A stretch of 64,000 nucleotides of DNA from Anaerolineae bacterium (lineage in GTDB: Bacteria > Chloroflexota > Anaerolineae > Anaerolineales > UBA4823): contig QOQU01000004.1 of NCBI GenBank assembly GCA_003327455.1, positions 124,001 to 188,000 of the forward strand. The letters are read 5' to 3'. A program made the translations under genes and the position numbers. This document shows, one piece after another, positions 17,465-26,852 of this stretch; positions within the stretch are counted from its first letter, which is position 1; the number at the start of each line of letters is the position of its first letter. The notes under the pieces are model-generated. The model worked only from the letters and a program-made list of their open reading frames with translations. It did no database searches and was not told the DNA's origin.

Positions 17465-19111
17465 TCATTGAGGTGCACTACCTCCATTTTTCGAAAATCC
17501 GCTTGCCATCAGGAGCTTGTTCAAGGCAGCCAGATATGCTTTAGCAGCGGCAACGATGATGTCTGTATCGGCGCCATATCCGCCAAAAGTGCGGGTGCGA
17601 ATCTGCCCGTTCTGAGGCGAGGTGCGTTCGTGCAGAGCAGGGTTTTCGGCTTGCAGGCGCACCGTTACTTCACCCAAGGCATCAATGCCCTCCGTTACGG
17701 CATGGACATTGAATTCCAGTAAAGTATTGGGAGCGCCAACAATGGCATCAATGGCACAATATGTGGCATGCACAGGACCGGTTCCCACGGCAGCATGGAC
17801 ATGGGTCTGCCCGTCTGGACCGCGCAGGCGAACCGTAGCGGTTGGCATTCCCATCGTGCCACAGGCAACCTGCAATCCATCCAGGGTGTAGAACTCCTCC
17901 CCCCGGCTTGCCTGATCGCCCACCAGTGCTTCCAGATCGGCTTCGGTGATCACTTTTTTCTTATCCGCTAATTCTTTATAGCGTTCAAAGGCTGCGTCCA
18001 ATTCTTCTTTGGTGAGCTGGTAACCCAACTCTTCCAGATGCACCCGCAAAGCGTGCCGCCCGGAATGTTTTCCCATCACCAGTTTGGAACGTCCCAAACC
18101 AACCGTTTCTGGGCGCATGATCTCATAGGTTTCTTGATGTTTCAACATGCCGTCCTGATGGATGCCGGCTTCGTGGGCAAACGCATTGGCGCCGACGATG
18201 GCTTTGTTGGGTTGCACCGGGATGCCGGTATAGGTTGAGACCATGCGGCTGACGCGGGTGATTTGGGTGGTGTCAATGCCGGTCGTCAGTCCAAACATCG
18301 CCCGTCGCGTGTGCAGGGTCATCACCACCTCTTCCAACGAGGTGTTTCCTGCCCGTTCGCCGATGCCGTTGATGGTGACTTCTGCCTGGCGAGCGCCCGC
18401 TCGAATGCCTGCGATGGTGTTTGCGGTGGCTAACCCAAGGTCATTATGGCAGTGCACCGAGATAATCGCCTTTTCGATGCCATCGGTGTTGGCGATAATA
18501 TTGCGGATCAGGTTGCCAAATTCGTCCGGCGTGGTGTACCCTACCGTATCGGGAATGTTAAGGGTTGTGGCGCCAGCTTTAATGGCTTCCGAAAGCACCA
18601 GGTAGAGAAACTCGGGTTCGCTGCGTCCGGCGTCTTCCGGCGAAAACTCTACATCCTCACACAAAGAACGGGCATAAGCGACCATTTCCTTGACCCGCTC
18701 GACCACCTCTTCGGGGTCCATGCGCAGTTTATAACGCATGTGAATGGGAGAGGTGGCGATGAACGTGTGGATGCGCGGGTGAGCGGCATACTTGACGGCA
18801 TTCCAGGCCGCGTCGATATCCTGTTTGTTGGCCCGCGCCAAACCGCAAATAATCGGCACGCGGCGGGTAGTTTCGCCATCTCCCCACAGCGTGTTCCCCA
18901 CCTGTTCAGCAATCATGCGCACGCCTTCTGCGTCATCGGGTGAGGCAGCGGGGAAGCCGGCCTCAATCACGTCCACACCCAGGCGGGCTAAGGCACGGGC
19001 GATCTCCAGCTTTTCAGCCGAGGTCAGGCTCGCTCCAGGGGATTGCTCGCCATCGCGGAGAGTCGTATCGAAGATGCGCACGTAATTGGGTTGAATCGTT
19101 GTCGGGTTCAT
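17465..19111 (-). CDS. leuA: 2-Isopropylmalate synthase
   Basis: First committed step of leucine synthesis: acetyl-CoA plus 3-methyl-2-oxobutanoate. The N-terminal DRE-TIM barrel has [58 protein letters not shown] and [15 protein letters not shown], then the C-terminal allosteric domain with [22 protein letters not shown] and [23 protein letters not shown] near the end. The 548-residue length fits the LeuA group with a full leucine-feedback domain. It starts 29 bases after ilvC and precedes the unknown small gene. Confidence 0.97.
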   Translation of the reverse strand: MNPTTIQPNYVRIFDTTLRDGEQSPGASLTSAEKLEIARALARLGVDVIEAGFPAASPDDAEGVRMIAEQVGNTLWGDGETTRRVPIICGLARANKQDIDAAWNAVKYAAHPRIHTFIATSPIHMRYKLRMDPEEVVERVKEMVAYARSLCEDVEFSPEDAGRSEPEFLYLVLSEAIKAGATTLNIPDTVGYTTPDEFGNLIRNIIANTDGIEKAIISVHCHNDLGLATANTIAGIRAGARQAEVTINGIGERAGNTSLEEVVMTLHTRRAMFGLTTGIDTTQITRVSRMVSTYTGIPVQPNKAIVGANAFAHEAGIHQDGMLKHQETYEIMRPETVGLGRSKLVMGKHSGRHALRVHLEELGYQLTKEELDAAFERYKELADKKKVITEADLEALVGDQASRGEEFYTLDGLQVACGTMGMPTATVRLRGPDGQTHVHAAVGTGPVHATYCAIDAIVGAPNTLLEFNVHAVTEGIDALGEVTVRLQAENPALHERTSPQNGQIRTRTFGGYGADTDIIVAAAKAYLAALNKLLMASGFSKNGGSAPQ

Positions 19112-19140
19112 CGTTCCTTCACCTTGAACTTTCAGAGCAC

Positions 19141-20154
19141 TTACTCGCCGGGTCGGATTTCGACGGGTTGAATAAACGGCATCATGCGCCGTAACTCAGC
19201 GCCAACCTTTTCGATCAGGTGATTTTGCTCCTGCTTCCGCCGTTCGTTGAACCACGGACGACCGTTTTGGTTTTCTTCAATCCAGCGTTGGGCATAGGTG
19301 CCATCCTGAATATCCTTCAGCAATTGCCACATGGTGTGGCGCGTCTCTTCGGTGACCAGGCGGGGTCCGGCGGTGTAATCGCCGTGTTCGGCGGTATCGG
19401 AAACCGAATAGCGCATATAGTTCAAGCCGCCACGGTACATCAGATCGACAATCAATTTCAATTCATGCAGGCACTCAAAATACGCCAGTTCGGGTTGATA
19501 GCCAGCTTCCACCAGCGTCTCAAAAGCGGCTTTCACCAAAGCGGTCACCCCGCCACATAGGACAGCCTGTTCGCCGAAAAGATCGGTCTCGGTCTCTTCG
19601 GCAAAGGTCGTCTCCAGAACGCCGGCGCGGGTGGCACCAAGCGCATAGGCGTACGAGAGGGCTTCGGCTTTGGCTCGCCCGCTGGCATCCTGATGCACAG
19701 CCAGCAGTGAAGGCGTTCCACCACCTTCGACATAAATCTCGCGCACGCGATGACCTGGCGCTTTCGGCGCCACCATGCTGACATCTACACTGGCGGGGGG
19801 TTGAATGGTGCCATAGCGGATATTGAACCCATGGGCGAACATCAGCGTTTTGCCGTTGGTCAGGTAGGGAGCAATCGATTCGGCATAGACTTTAGGTTGC
19901 TCGGTATCCGGCAAGAGCAGCATGATCATATCGGCTTCTTGAACCGCCTCAGCCACCTCGCGCACCGGCAAACCATGTTGCTCTGCCTTTTGCCAGCTCT
20001 TGCTGCCGCGCCGCAATCCGACTCGCACATCAACACCGCTATCGTGTAAGTTGAGGGCATGGGCATGTCCTTGCGAGCCAAAACCGATGATGGCGACTTT
20101 CTTCTGGCGGATCAGACTGGGGTCAACATCCTGATCGTAATAAATCTTTGCCAT
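19141..20154 (-). CDS. ilvC: Ketol-acid reductoisomerase (class I)
   Basis: Mg- and NAD(P)H-dependent isomeroreduction of acetolactate and acetohydroxybutyrate. Length 337 is that of short class I enzymes. The Rossmann motif is [19 protein letters not shown] near residue 22, followed by [12 protein letters not shown], the loop that sets cofactor preference. [29 protein letters not shown] and [14 protein letters not shown] hold the metal ligands. A good AAAGGA precedes ATG. Spacing to ilvN is 23 bases and to leuA 29. Confidence 0.97.
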   Translation of the reverse strand: MAKIYYDQDVDPSLIRQKKVAIIGFGSQGHAHALNLHDSGVDVRVGLRRGSKSWQKAEQHGLPVREVAEAVQEADMIMLLLPDTEQPKVYAESIAPYLTNGKTLMFAHGFNIRYGTIQPPASVDVSMVAPKAPGHRVREIYVEGGGTPSLLAVHQDASGRAKAEALSYAYALGATRAGVLETTFAEETETDLFGEQAVLCGGVTALVKAAFETLVEAGYQPELAYFECLHELKLIVDLMYRGGLNYMRYSVSDTAEHGDYTAGPRLVTEETRHTMWQLLKDIQDGTYAQRWIEENQNGRPWFNERRKQEQNHLIEKVGAELRRMMPFIQPVEIRPGE

Positions 20155-20177
20155 ACAATTCCTTTCAACAGCAGGGA

Positions 20178-20726
20178 TTAATCCATTTCCAGCACTTCTT
20201 CGGGATGGTGCCCGTTGGAACCGGCTCCAGGGGTGTGCCGCACTGGCTCGTAGCCGCCGCGCAACATTGCTACCTGTCCGGTGCGCACCATCTCCAGAAT
20301 GCCGAATGGACGTAGAAGCTCAACCAGACTCTCAATCTTGTCTTCTGTGCCGGTGATTTCGACGATGACCGAATCGGCAGCGACATCCACAATCCGCCCG
20401 CGGAAGATCGAAGCCAGATTGGCGATCTCGGCGCGCTGATCGAGGGCAGCTTTGACCTTGATCAAAGCCAGATCGCGGATCACAGCCGGTTGAGTAGAGA
20501 CATCATGCACGTCAATGACATTGACCAGCTTATACAGATTGGCTTCCACCTTGCGAGCGTCCACTTCATCACTGTTGATCACGATGGTCATGCGGGAGAT
20601 GTCCTTGCGATCGGTGTGACCGACATTCAAAGACTCAATGTTAAAGTTGCGGCGTCTGAACAGGGAAGCCACCCGATTGAGAACACCGGGTTTGTTTTCC
20701 ACTAAAGCAATCAACGTGTGTTGCAT
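20178..20726 (-). CDS. ilvN: Acetolactate synthase regulatory subunit
   Basis: Small regulatory subunit (IlvH/IlvN type) that binds valine and activates the catalytic subunit. The N-terminal ACT domain begins [31 protein letters not shown], the classic valine-binding region, and a second ACT-like half follows ([41 protein letters not shown]). At 182 residues it has a short extra C-terminal tail. GGAGG precedes the ATG by five to six bases. It follows ilvB by 28 bases. Confidence 0.96.
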   Translation of the reverse strand: MQHTLIALVENKPGVLNRVASLFRRRNFNIESLNVGHTDRKDISRMTIVINSDEVDARKVEANLYKLVNVIDVHDVSTQPAVIRDLALIKVKAALDQRAEIANLASIFRGRIVDVAADSVIVEITGTEDKIESLVELLRPFGILEMVRTGQVAMLRGGYEPVRHTPGAGSNGHHPEEVLEMD

Positions 20727-20754
20727 CTCATCCTCCGTAAATCAGCACAATGCT

Positions 20755-22452
20755 TCAGGCAGTCGTTTTTTCTCGCACGGGGCGACGGATCATGTCGTGC
20801 AGATCAGCCCCCGCAGGTACCATGGGGTACACGGCTTCTTCCATTTCCACAAAGAAATCCAGGAGCACCGGGCCAGGCGTCTGATTGGCAAATTGCAAGG
20901 CCTCTTTGACTTCCTCGGGTTTGGTAATGCGCCGCCCTGGAATGCCATGCGCTTCGGCAATCTTGACGAAATCCGGGCCGTGCAGTGGTGTGGCAGCATA
21001 ACGGCTATCGAAGAAGAATTCCTGCCACTGGCGCACCATGCCCAGAAAGTGGTTGTTCATGATGGCAATCTTGATGCTGGCACCCTCCTGGACAATCGTG
21101 GACAGCTCAGCTTGAGTCATCTGGAAGCTACCATCGCCATCAATGACCCACACATCGCGGCTTTTATCGGTGAACCAGACTCCTAAAGCTGCCGGCACAC
21201 CAAATCCCATCGTGCCTGCCCCACCAGAGGTGATGAAGCGATAGGGCTCTTCAAAGGGGTAGTACTGGGCAGTCCACATCTGATGTTGACCTACACCGGT
21301 CGTCAGGGTCGCTTTCCCCTGTGTCGCTTCCCAGATGCTGCGAATGACATGGGCGGTGTACAGCTTGCCATCATCAGGCCAGTAGATGATGTCCCGCGAA
21401 TCTGACTCAGCCCGCCATTCTTCGATCTGGTCGAGCCACTCATCATGGCGCGCCTCCTCCACATACGGCAACAAATCACCGAGCACGGCTTTGAGGTCAC
21501 CAAAGAGAGGTAAATCCACCACCACATTTTTGTGGACTTCCGAGGGATCAATTTCCACATGTATTTTTCTGGCATGCGGAGCGTAGGTCTTGAGATTGCC
21601 GGTTACGCGGTCATCAAAGCGCATGCCGAGGGCAATTAACAAATCGGCGTTCTGGATGGCGAGGTTACAGTAGGCTTCGCCATGCATACCCATCATACCG
21701 AGATTGAGCGGATCGGAAGCCGGCATTGAGCCAATCCCCAAGAGCGTCATGGCAACCGGAATCTGGGCTCGATGAGCCAGCTCTTGCATCTCCCGATAAG
21801 CCCGCGAGATCAGCAATCCATGTCCGGCAAGGATGATCGGGCGACGCGCTTCTTTGATCATTTGGGCAGCCTTCTTTAACTCCGCCGCTGGGGCAGTGCG
21901 GGGCGGCTGGTAACCGGGCAACTGGATTTTTTCCGGATAGACGAATTCGGTCTTTTGAATCTGAGCATTCTTACAAATGTCGATCAAAACCGGGCCAGGG
22001 CGGCCGGTGCGAGCGATATAAAACGCTTCGCGCACAACCTGCGCGATCTCCTCTGCCCGCGTAACCAGATAATTGTGCTTGGTGATAGGGAGCGTGATGC
22101 CGGTCACATCCGTTTCCTGGAACGCATCGCCGCCGATGAGGTGCGCATGAACCTGACCGGTGATAAAGACCACCGGCGAAGAGTCCATCATCGCTGTAGC
22201 AATGCCGGTCACCAGATTGGTTGCGCCAGGACCCGAGGTTGCCATCGCAACCCCAACTTTGCCCGAGGCGCGCGCATACCCATCCGCCATATGCGCTGCG
22301 CCCTGTTCATGGCGCACCAGGACATGATGAACGGGATATTTCAGCATGGCGTCGTAGATAGGCATGTTTGCCCCGCCGGGAATGCCGAAAACCACTTCGA
22401 CACCTTCCCGCATCAGACACTCCCATAAAATTTCAGCTCCACTTAGTTCCAT
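20755..22452 (-). CDS. ilvB: Acetolactate synthase catalytic subunit
   Basis: ThDP- and FAD-dependent enzyme condensing pyruvate with pyruvate or 2-oxobutanoate. Motifs: GAEILWECLMREGVEVVFGIPGGANMPIYDA, HEQGAAHMADGYARASGKVGVA (with catalytic Glu), FITGQV, and the ThDP-binding segment VIDGDGSFQMTQAELSTIVQEG ASIKIAIMNNHFLGMVRQWQ. Start ATG 22452 (MELSGAEIL) has GAGAGG seven bases upstream; an in-frame TTG at 22476 lacks such support. The length of 565 residues is normal. It lies 32 bases after ilvD. Confidence 0.96.
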   Translation of the reverse strand: MELSGAEILWECLMREGVEVVFGIPGGANMPIYDAMLKYPVHHVLVRHEQGAAHMADGYARASGKVGVAMATSGPGATNLVTGIATAMMDSSPVVFITGQVHAHLIGGDAFQETDVTGITLPITKHNYLVTRAEEIAQVVREAFYIARTGRPGPVLIDICKNAQIQKTEFVYPEKIQLPGYQPPRTAPAAELKKAAQMIKEARRPIILAGHGLLISRAYREMQELAHRAQIPVAMTLLGIGSMPASDPLNLGMMGMHGEAYCNLAIQNADLLIALGMRFDDRVTGNLKTYAPHARKIHVEIDPSEVHKNVVVDLPLFGDLKAVLGDLLPYVEEARHDEWLDQIEEWRAESDSRDIIYWPDDGKLYTAHVIRSIWEATQGKATLTTGVGQHQMWTAQYYPFEEPYRFITSGGAGTMGFGVPAALGVWFTDKSRDVWVIDGDGSFQMTQAELSTIVQEGASIKIAIMNNHFLGMVRQWQEFFFDSRYAATPLHGPDFVKIAEAHGIPGRRITKPEEVKEALQFANQTPGPVLLDFFVEMEEAVYPMVPAGADLHDMIRRPVREKTTA

Positions 22453-22484
22453 CGGGTACCTCTCTTTCGTTGTCAACTTCGAAA

Positions 22485-24149
22485 TTAGATTAAAACGGCT
22501 CCATGGGACGCGCTGGTAACCGAGCGCGCATAACGACGCAACCAGCGGCTGGTGGTGCGCGGTTCAAACGGCGGCAAAGCTGCCAGCCGATCTTGAATCT
22601 CCTCATCGCTGAGACGCACATTCAGGGTGCGCTGGTCGATATCCAGTTCTATAATGTCCCCATTGCGTAAGGCTGCAATCGGCCCGCCGGCGGCCGCTTC
22701 GGGGCTGACATGCCCAATACAGGCGCCGCGCGTGCCGCCCGAAAAACGCCCATCGGTGATGAGCGCAACCGATTCGCCTAAGCCCATGCCCATAATGGCA
22801 GAGGTTGGTGCCAGCATCTCCTGCATACCGGGTCCACCGCGCGGACCCTCGTAGCGAATGACCACCACCTCGCCAGGTTGAACCTGTTTCCCTAAAATGC
22901 CTTCCAGGGCTTCTTCCTGGCTCTCAAAGATGCGCGCCGGGCCACTGAAGCGGCGCATCGCTGGAGCAACCGCGCCTGTTTTGACGATGCTGCCCTCCGG
23001 GGCAAGGTTACCGAACAGCACCGCCAGCCCGCCGGTTGGACTGTGTGGGTTTTCGAGAGGGCGGATCACTTCCGGATCACGCACGGTGAGGCCGGCAATT
23101 GATTCCTTCAAAGTTGTCCCACTGACCGTTGGGCGCTCCAGGTGCAGGGTATTGCCGCCTCGCGCGATTTCGTTCAGGATGGCCGGAATGCCTCCGGCGC
23201 GGTGCAGGTCCTCCATGTGCCAGGGGCCCGAAGGGCTGATCTTCGAGAGGTAGGGGGTTTTGTCGGCAATGGCGTTGATGCGCTCCAGAGGATAGGAAAT
23301 CCCGGCTTCATAGGCGAAAGCCAATGTATGCAGGACGGTATTGGTGCTGCCGCCCATCGCCATATCCAACGCAAAGGCATCGTCAATTGTTTCCATTGTG
23401 ACCAGCTGGCGTGGGGTAATCTGGCGCTCGACCAGTTTCATAATTTGGGCTGCGGCGCGGCGCGCCAACTCCTCCCGCTCGGCTGTCAGCGCTAAAGCCG
23501 TGCCGTTGAACGGCAGAGCCAGGCCAAGCGCCTCCAGTAAACAGTTCATCGAATTGGCAGTGAACAACCCCGAACAAGACCCACACGAAGGACAGGCAAA
23601 GTCCTCCAGGACTTTCAAGCGCGCCTCACTGATTCTGCCGGCTTTATACGCCCCAACCCCTTCAAAAACCGAGATCAGATCGATGGTCTCCCCTTCGGGG
23701 GTTTTCCCGGCTGCCATCGGTCCGCCGGAGATAAAGATGGCAGGGATGTTCACCCGCAAGGCACCCATGATCATACCCGGCACGATCTTGTCGCAGTTCG
23801 GGATACACACCATGCCATCGAACTGGTGCGCTTCGATCATCGTTTCGACACTATCGGCAATCAGTTCGCGCGAGGGCAGGCTGTATTTCATGCCCAGGTG
23901 TCCCATGGCGATGCCGTCATCCACCCCAATGGTATTGAACTCAAATGGCATACCTCCGGCCGCCCGCACCGCTTCCTTAACCAGCTTGCCGAATTGCTGG
24001 AGGTGGACATGCCCGGGCACAATATCGACATACGAATTGACAATGGCGATAAAGGGTTTGGAGAAATCTTCATCCCGCACACCGGTTGCCTTTAGCAGGG
24101 CGCGGTGCGGAGCTCTTTCGTAGCCTTTCTTGATGCGATCTGATCTCAT
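22485..24149 (-). CDS. ilvD: Dihydroxy-acid dehydratase
   Basis: Fe-S dehydratase forming the 2-oxo acid precursors of Val, Leu and Ile. Motifs include [56 protein letters not shown] (cluster cysteine region near residue 195), [13 protein letters not shown] and [19 protein letters not shown] near the end. The length of about 554 residues is standard. ATG 24149 ([19 protein letters not shown]) with AGAGGTG just upstream is preferred over GTG 24155. It is the first structural gene of the operon, 20 bases past the attenuator hairpin. Confidence 0.96.
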   Translation of the reverse strand: MRSDRIKKGYERAPHRALLKATGVRDEDFSKPFIAIVNSYVDIVPGHVHLQQFGKLVKEAVRAAGGMPFEFNTIGVDDGIAMGHLGMKYSLPSRELIADSVETMIEAHQFDGMVCIPNCDKIVPGMIMGALRVNIPAIFISGGPMAAGKTPEGETIDLISVFEGVGAYKAGRISEARLKVLEDFACPSCGSCSGLFTANSMNCLLEALGLALPFNGTALALTAEREELARRAAAQIMKLVERQITPRQLVTMETIDDAFALDMAMGGSTNTVLHTLAFAYEAGISYPLERINAIADKTPYLSKISPSGPWHMEDLHRAGGIPAILNEIARGGNTLHLERPTVSGTTLKESIAGLTVRDPEVIRPLENPHSPTGGLAVLFGNLAPEGSIVKTGAVAPAMRRFSGPARIFESQEEALEGILGKQVQPGEVVVIRYEGPRGGPGMQEMLAPTSAIMGMGLGESVALITDGRFSGGTRGACIGHVSPEAAAGGPIAALRNGDIIELDIDQRTLNVRLSDEEIQDRLAALPPFEPRTTSRWLRRYARSVTSASHGAVLI

Positions 24150-24160
24150 GCTCACCTCTA

Positions 24161-24202
24161 CTCAAAATCAAACGGGGCTGCTTTTGCTGGGCAGCCCCGT
24201 TT
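24161..24202 (-). terminator. Attenuator terminator of the ilv-leu operon
   Basis: On the minus strand AAACGGGGCTGC (24191-24202) pairs with GCAGCCCCGTTT (24170-24181) as a perfect 12-bp stem, followed by GATTTTG. It lies between the leader peptide stop (24227) and the ilvD start (24149). The T-tract is short. Upstream, TGGGCA in the leader coding region can pair with TGCCCA at the 5' side of this hairpin, a possible antiterminator. Confidence 0.85.
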
Positions 24203-24226
24203 CGTTTCTTCCTTAGGTAGATAGAA

Positions 24227-24328
24227 TTATCTCCGCGAGGTTGCCCAAACCGGTAATGGGTTCTCAATGACCACAATGAGAACCAACAAGCTACCTAGAA
24301 TGAGCGCAAGCGAGAGATAATTCAACAT
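24227..24328 (-). CDS. ilv-leu operon leader peptide (33 aa)
   Basis: Short frame MLNYLSLALILGSLL..., ATG at 24328, stop TAA at 24227. Sixteen of 33 residues are Leu, Ile or Val, including eight in a row (LLVLIVVI, residues 14-21). A stable hairpin (GGTTCTCA/TGAGAACC) covers that run and a terminator follows the stop, the layout of the ilvGMEDA and ilvBN leaders of enterobacteria. Expected action: when charged Leu-, Val- or Ile-tRNA runs short, the ribosome stalls in the run, the terminator cannot form and the operon is transcribed. The ribosome site (TGGAATTAAG) is weak. A hydrophobic membrane peptide is a less likely alternative. Confidence 0.85.
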   Translation of the reverse strand: MLNYLSLALILGSLLVLIVVIENPLPVWATSRR

Positions 24329-24487
24329 CTTAATTCCAGTCTTTCTTTTGATTTGTATGACAGTTTAGCGGATTCAAGGGGGGATGTCTATCGTAAAACC
24401 ATACGAAAATGGCAACTCATCTATTGTTAACCTTGTCACTTTGGAGCGATTTTGCGCAAAAAAGTGCAGGGATTCTAACGGTCGGTG

Positions 24488-24700
24488 AAGCAGGCAATGT
24501 ACCGCTGACCTTCTGGTCGGTAACACGAAACCAGGCAAGCCTGGCGGTACGCTTGGCAGTATCACCAACCTTCTGGTCGGTCAAGTCGGCAATGGAGACC
24601 AGGCAAGCCTGGCGGTACGAACTGAGTTGCGACAGGCTGAAGCCTATGCCACAAATGCTGTTCGTCGACAGATACCAGGCAAGCCTGGCGGTACTACCAG
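24488..24700. repeat. Dispersed repeat, reverse-oriented relatives of the 104-bp unit
   Basis: CCAGGCAAGCCTGGCGGTAC occurs at 24531-24550, 24599-24618 and 24675-24694, the reverse complement of the core seen at 10831-11058. ACCTTCTGGTCGGT occurs at 24508-24521 and 24568-24581, matching the other half of that unit. Spacing is irregular (68 and 76 bases), unlike the 104-bp tandem array. The rest of 24330-24937 holds the leader promoter area (no convincing promoter found) and nothing else I recognise. Confidence 0.85.
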
Positions 24701-24937
24701 GTTTGGCTCTGAGCGCAGCGTGAACGGCTTTCGCCTGATCACCGACGGTTCTACCCTGACTCTCCTTGCCGGACGGGGCTAAAGATCAATCCCTGCACCT
24801 TTTACAATGCTATTTTCCCAGTCCGAATGGTAAGGAGAGTTGAATGTGATTCTCCACTTCAATGATAAGACGGTCTGGCATCAGCAATGCGCCAATCATA
24901 ATCTTGCTGGGAGCTCTTGATTTTATCGTGCGTTCCC

Positions 24938-25357
24938 TTACTCAGGAGGAGGGTTTTCCACCCAACACAGCGTGATCTCGTCGCGCAATTTTTGGAATTC
25001 CGGGTCGCCCGTGACAACTTCTGCCTGGCGAAGTTTTGCCAGCGCAGCGGTGTAACAGTCAGCATAGGAAAGACCACCCTTTGCTTTATAGATTGCAGCC
25101 TGATGGGTGAGTTCCCAATCAGCGTCCACGATTTCAATAGACAATCCTCGAATTTCTTCTACGAGGGCATCTGCCAGAGCAGAGGAAATGGTACGGGCGA
25201 TGATATACCATAACTCACCCAGGTTGACCACGCACAAGGCAAGCTTGAGACTGCCCGCTTCGGCTTCTAGCAATAAATTGCGCACAAAATCTGCACCGGG
25301 CTCATCTTCAAAAAAGGCGATCAGGGCATACGTGTCCAGGACTTTAGTCTCCACCAT
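24938..25357 (-). CDS. vapC: PIN-domain ribonuclease toxin, VapC family (first pair)
   Basis: Type II toxin, probably a Mg-dependent RNase. The 139-residue chain shows the PIN acidic set: D8 in VLDTYALIAFFED, E48 in NLGELWYII, D100 in SYADCYTAALA and D118 in VTGDPEF. The start overlaps the antitoxin end by 14 bases (25344-25357), typical of coupled vapBC pairs. The antitoxin upstream should neutralise it and repress the promoter. The C-terminal LCWVENPPPE is outside the PIN core. Confidence 0.9.
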   Translation of the reverse strand: MVETKVLDTYALIAFFEDEPGADFVRNLLLEAEAGSLKLALCVVNLGELWYIIARTISSALADALVEEIRGLSIEIVDADWELTHQAAIYKAKGGLSYADCYTAALAKLRQAEVVTGDPEFQKLRDEITLCWVENPPPE

Positions 25358-25586
25358 ACCCTTCGCGTTCCATATCCTTACGGCGTTCTTCCAGCAAGGA
25401 CTTAAGCACGCCCTTCCCCTTTAACCTGCCCTGTAAATTCTTTAGCGTTTCTTCCGTCATGGGCTTGAGAAGGATCGCATCGCCCGTATCAATGAGATAG
25501 ATCCTTGTCCCGGCTTTAATTTGATATTTACGCCGCAACTCAGCAGGAATTACAATCTGACCTTTCTCGGTTACATGGGTTTGCAT
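25344..25586 (-). CDS. vapB: AbrB-family antitoxin (first pair)
   Basis: DNA-binding antitoxin of the SpoVT/AbrB swapped-hairpin fold: MQTHVTEKGQIVIPAELRRKYQIKAGTRI is the canonical N-terminal half. The remaining 45 charged residues (KNLQGRLKGKGVLKSLLEE...) form the toxin-binding tail. ATG 25586 with AGGAG seven bases upstream gives 80 residues; the longer frame to 25622 would begin inside the promoter. It is expressed with the downstream PIN toxin. Confidence 0.9.
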   Translation of the reverse strand: MQTHVTEKGQIVIPAELRRKYQIKAGTRIYLIDTGDAILLKPMTEETLKNLQGRLKGKGVLKSLLEERRKDMEREGYGGD

Positions 25587-25606
25587 TGTCTTACTCCTGT
25601 TATAAT

Positions 25607-25635
25607 ATCTTACATTATACATTTATGTAAGTCAA
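25607..25635 (-). promoter_or_regulatory. Promoter and probable operator of the first vapBC pair
   Basis: On the minus strand TTGACT (25630-25635) and TAAGAT (25607-25612) are 17 bases apart. The interval 25609-25631 is a palindrome, CTTACAT/ATGTAAG with nine bases between, and contains the smaller TACATAAATGTA. This overlap of promoter and inverted repeat is what autorepression by a VapBC complex would need. Confidence 0.65.
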
Positions 25636-25639
25636 GTAT

Positions 25640-26080
25640 TTATTAGTAATCTATTTAACGTAGATTTTAGACAAGATTTGGGACGGTTTTACCTGCTGCT
25701 CAATCCATTGCCCCGCCAGGGCATCTGCGTCCTCCATTGGACAATTCTTTCCGGCATGCCCGATTGTGCAGGATACCTCTCAGCCCTGTTAAAAAGCGCA
25801 AACACATCTGACCCCGCAGCGCGTGCGCCAGAGCCTTTGGACAAATTCTTCTGCGGATTGGAACATCCATATCGTCTTCAAAACGGCATTAAAAACTGCA
25901 CGGCTGGGCAAATGTCGGGCACAGAAAGCCCAAAGAACAACACAAGGCGCTCAGAAAGAGCGTTCCTGCCACTCAAACCGCTTGAAATTCGGTCGCAAGG
26001 TGATCTTCCAACCCTGATCGACCGGTCAGGCTAAAAAGTTGGTCTAAACTCAAGAAAATTGGAGCGAGTCGAGGATGGAT
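25640..26080. other. Non-coding stretch between two toxin-antitoxin pairs
   Basis: Two overlapping plus-strand frames (118 and 64 codons) exist here, but neither has a ribosome site, a recognisable domain or normal composition. No repeats or hairpins stand out. It may be an eroded gene between the two vapBC modules; I can assign nothing in it. Confidence 0.4.
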
Positions 26081-26458
26081 TTATGCTTTCTTTTCGATGT
26101 ACTTCACCTCATCCATGCTCTTGAAATGGCGATCCTGTGTCCATAAGGTTGCATTGTTAGCGCGAGCGGTGGCAAGAATGATGCTATCTGCCAGAGGAAG
26201 TTTCAATTCACAGGAAAGTTCGGCAGCAAACAGGGCAAGACTCTCATCCAGGTCAACCACGCGCCCCTCTGTCATTTGAGCAACCGCTTGCAGAGCATCC
26301 TCCCTGTTTCTTTCGAGCAGAACGCGCTTGAAGACTTCAAAAAGGCTAATCGTTGGAACAAGGATATGCTGGGGATTTTCGATGACAGGGGCGAAAAAAT
26401 CGGCGTTCTCGCCATCAATGAAATATTCCAGCCAGCTTGAGGAATCGACTACATTCAT
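26081..26458 (-). CDS. vapC: PIN-domain ribonuclease toxin, VapC family (second pair)
   Basis: Second PIN toxin, of a different subgroup from the first. In 125 residues the acidic residues are D5 (VVDSSSWLEYF), E41 (SLFEVFKRVL), D91 (LPLADSIILATAR) and D109 (LWTQDRHF). The start overlaps the antitoxin stop by four bases (ATGA). The two PIN proteins share only the fold motifs, so a recent duplication is unlikely. Confidence 0.92.
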   Translation of the reverse strand: MNVVDSSSWLEYFIDGENADFFAPVIENPQHILVPTISLFEVFKRVLLERNREDALQAVAQMTEGRVVDLDESLALFAAELSCELKLPLADSIILATARANNATLWTQDRHFKSMDEVKYIEKKA

Positions 26459-26664
26459 ATCCGCTCTTCTTCCTCACGCTCGATGTCGCTGCTCATCCCT
26501 TTGAGAAAACCGCGTGTTTCTTTCATATCACGCACTGGAATAATTTCCAGGCGATTGCCGTAAATAATGAAACGAACTTTTTGACCGGGTTTGACATTCC
26601 ATTTTTCACGAATGGCGCGCGGGATGACAACCTGATATTTGCGAGAAATCGTCGCCGTATCCAC
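26455..26664 (-). CDS. vapB: AbrB/MazE-type antitoxin (second pair)
   Basis: Short swapped-hairpin antitoxin: MDTATISRKYQVVIPRAIREKWNVKPGQKVRF, then a charged tail ending DIEREEEERI that should wrap the toxin. The start is GTG at 26664, with GGAG nine bases upstream; no ATG fits. Length 69. It precedes and overlaps the second VapC gene. Confidence 0.9.
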   Translation of the reverse strand: MDTATISRKYQVVIPRAIREKWNVKPGQKVRFIIYGNRLEIIPVRDMKETRGFLKGMSSDIEREEEERI

Positions 26665-26683
26665 GTCTTACTTCTCCTTATCG

Positions 26684-26730
26684 AACAACAATTCGTAAGA
26701 TGATTATACTGTATTTCATAGCGAATTCAA
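26684..26730 (-). promoter_or_regulatory. Promoter of the second vapBC pair
   Basis: TTGAAT (26725-26730) and a perfect TATAAT (26703-26708) are 16 bases apart on the minus strand. Just downstream, CTTACGAA and TTCGATAAG form an imperfect inverted repeat (about 26684-26706), a candidate autoregulatory operator. Confidence 0.7.
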
Positions 26731-26852
26731 CCATCCCCTTTTATGCCCTGGCGAAGGGGGTGCGATCTCTCCCCGATTCAGCACCTTGCTGCAGCCACCA
26801 ATCAATCTGTCCTGGCAGATTTCAGCGGCTCTTAATCGGGTTTCTCTCTCGT

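Noticed and set aside
23341-24123. 260-codon frame antisense to ilvD
   Set aside because: Mirror of a well-supported gene in a G+C-rich frame, no ribosome site or known motif.
24330-24500. Promoter of the ilv-leu operon
   Set aside because: Several weak TTG...A-rich combinations exist (for example TTGCCA with GATAGA) but none is good enough to call.
25678-26034. 118-codon frame between the vapBC pairs
   Set aside because: No ribosome site, no recognisable family and odd composition; possible eroded DNA but not callable.
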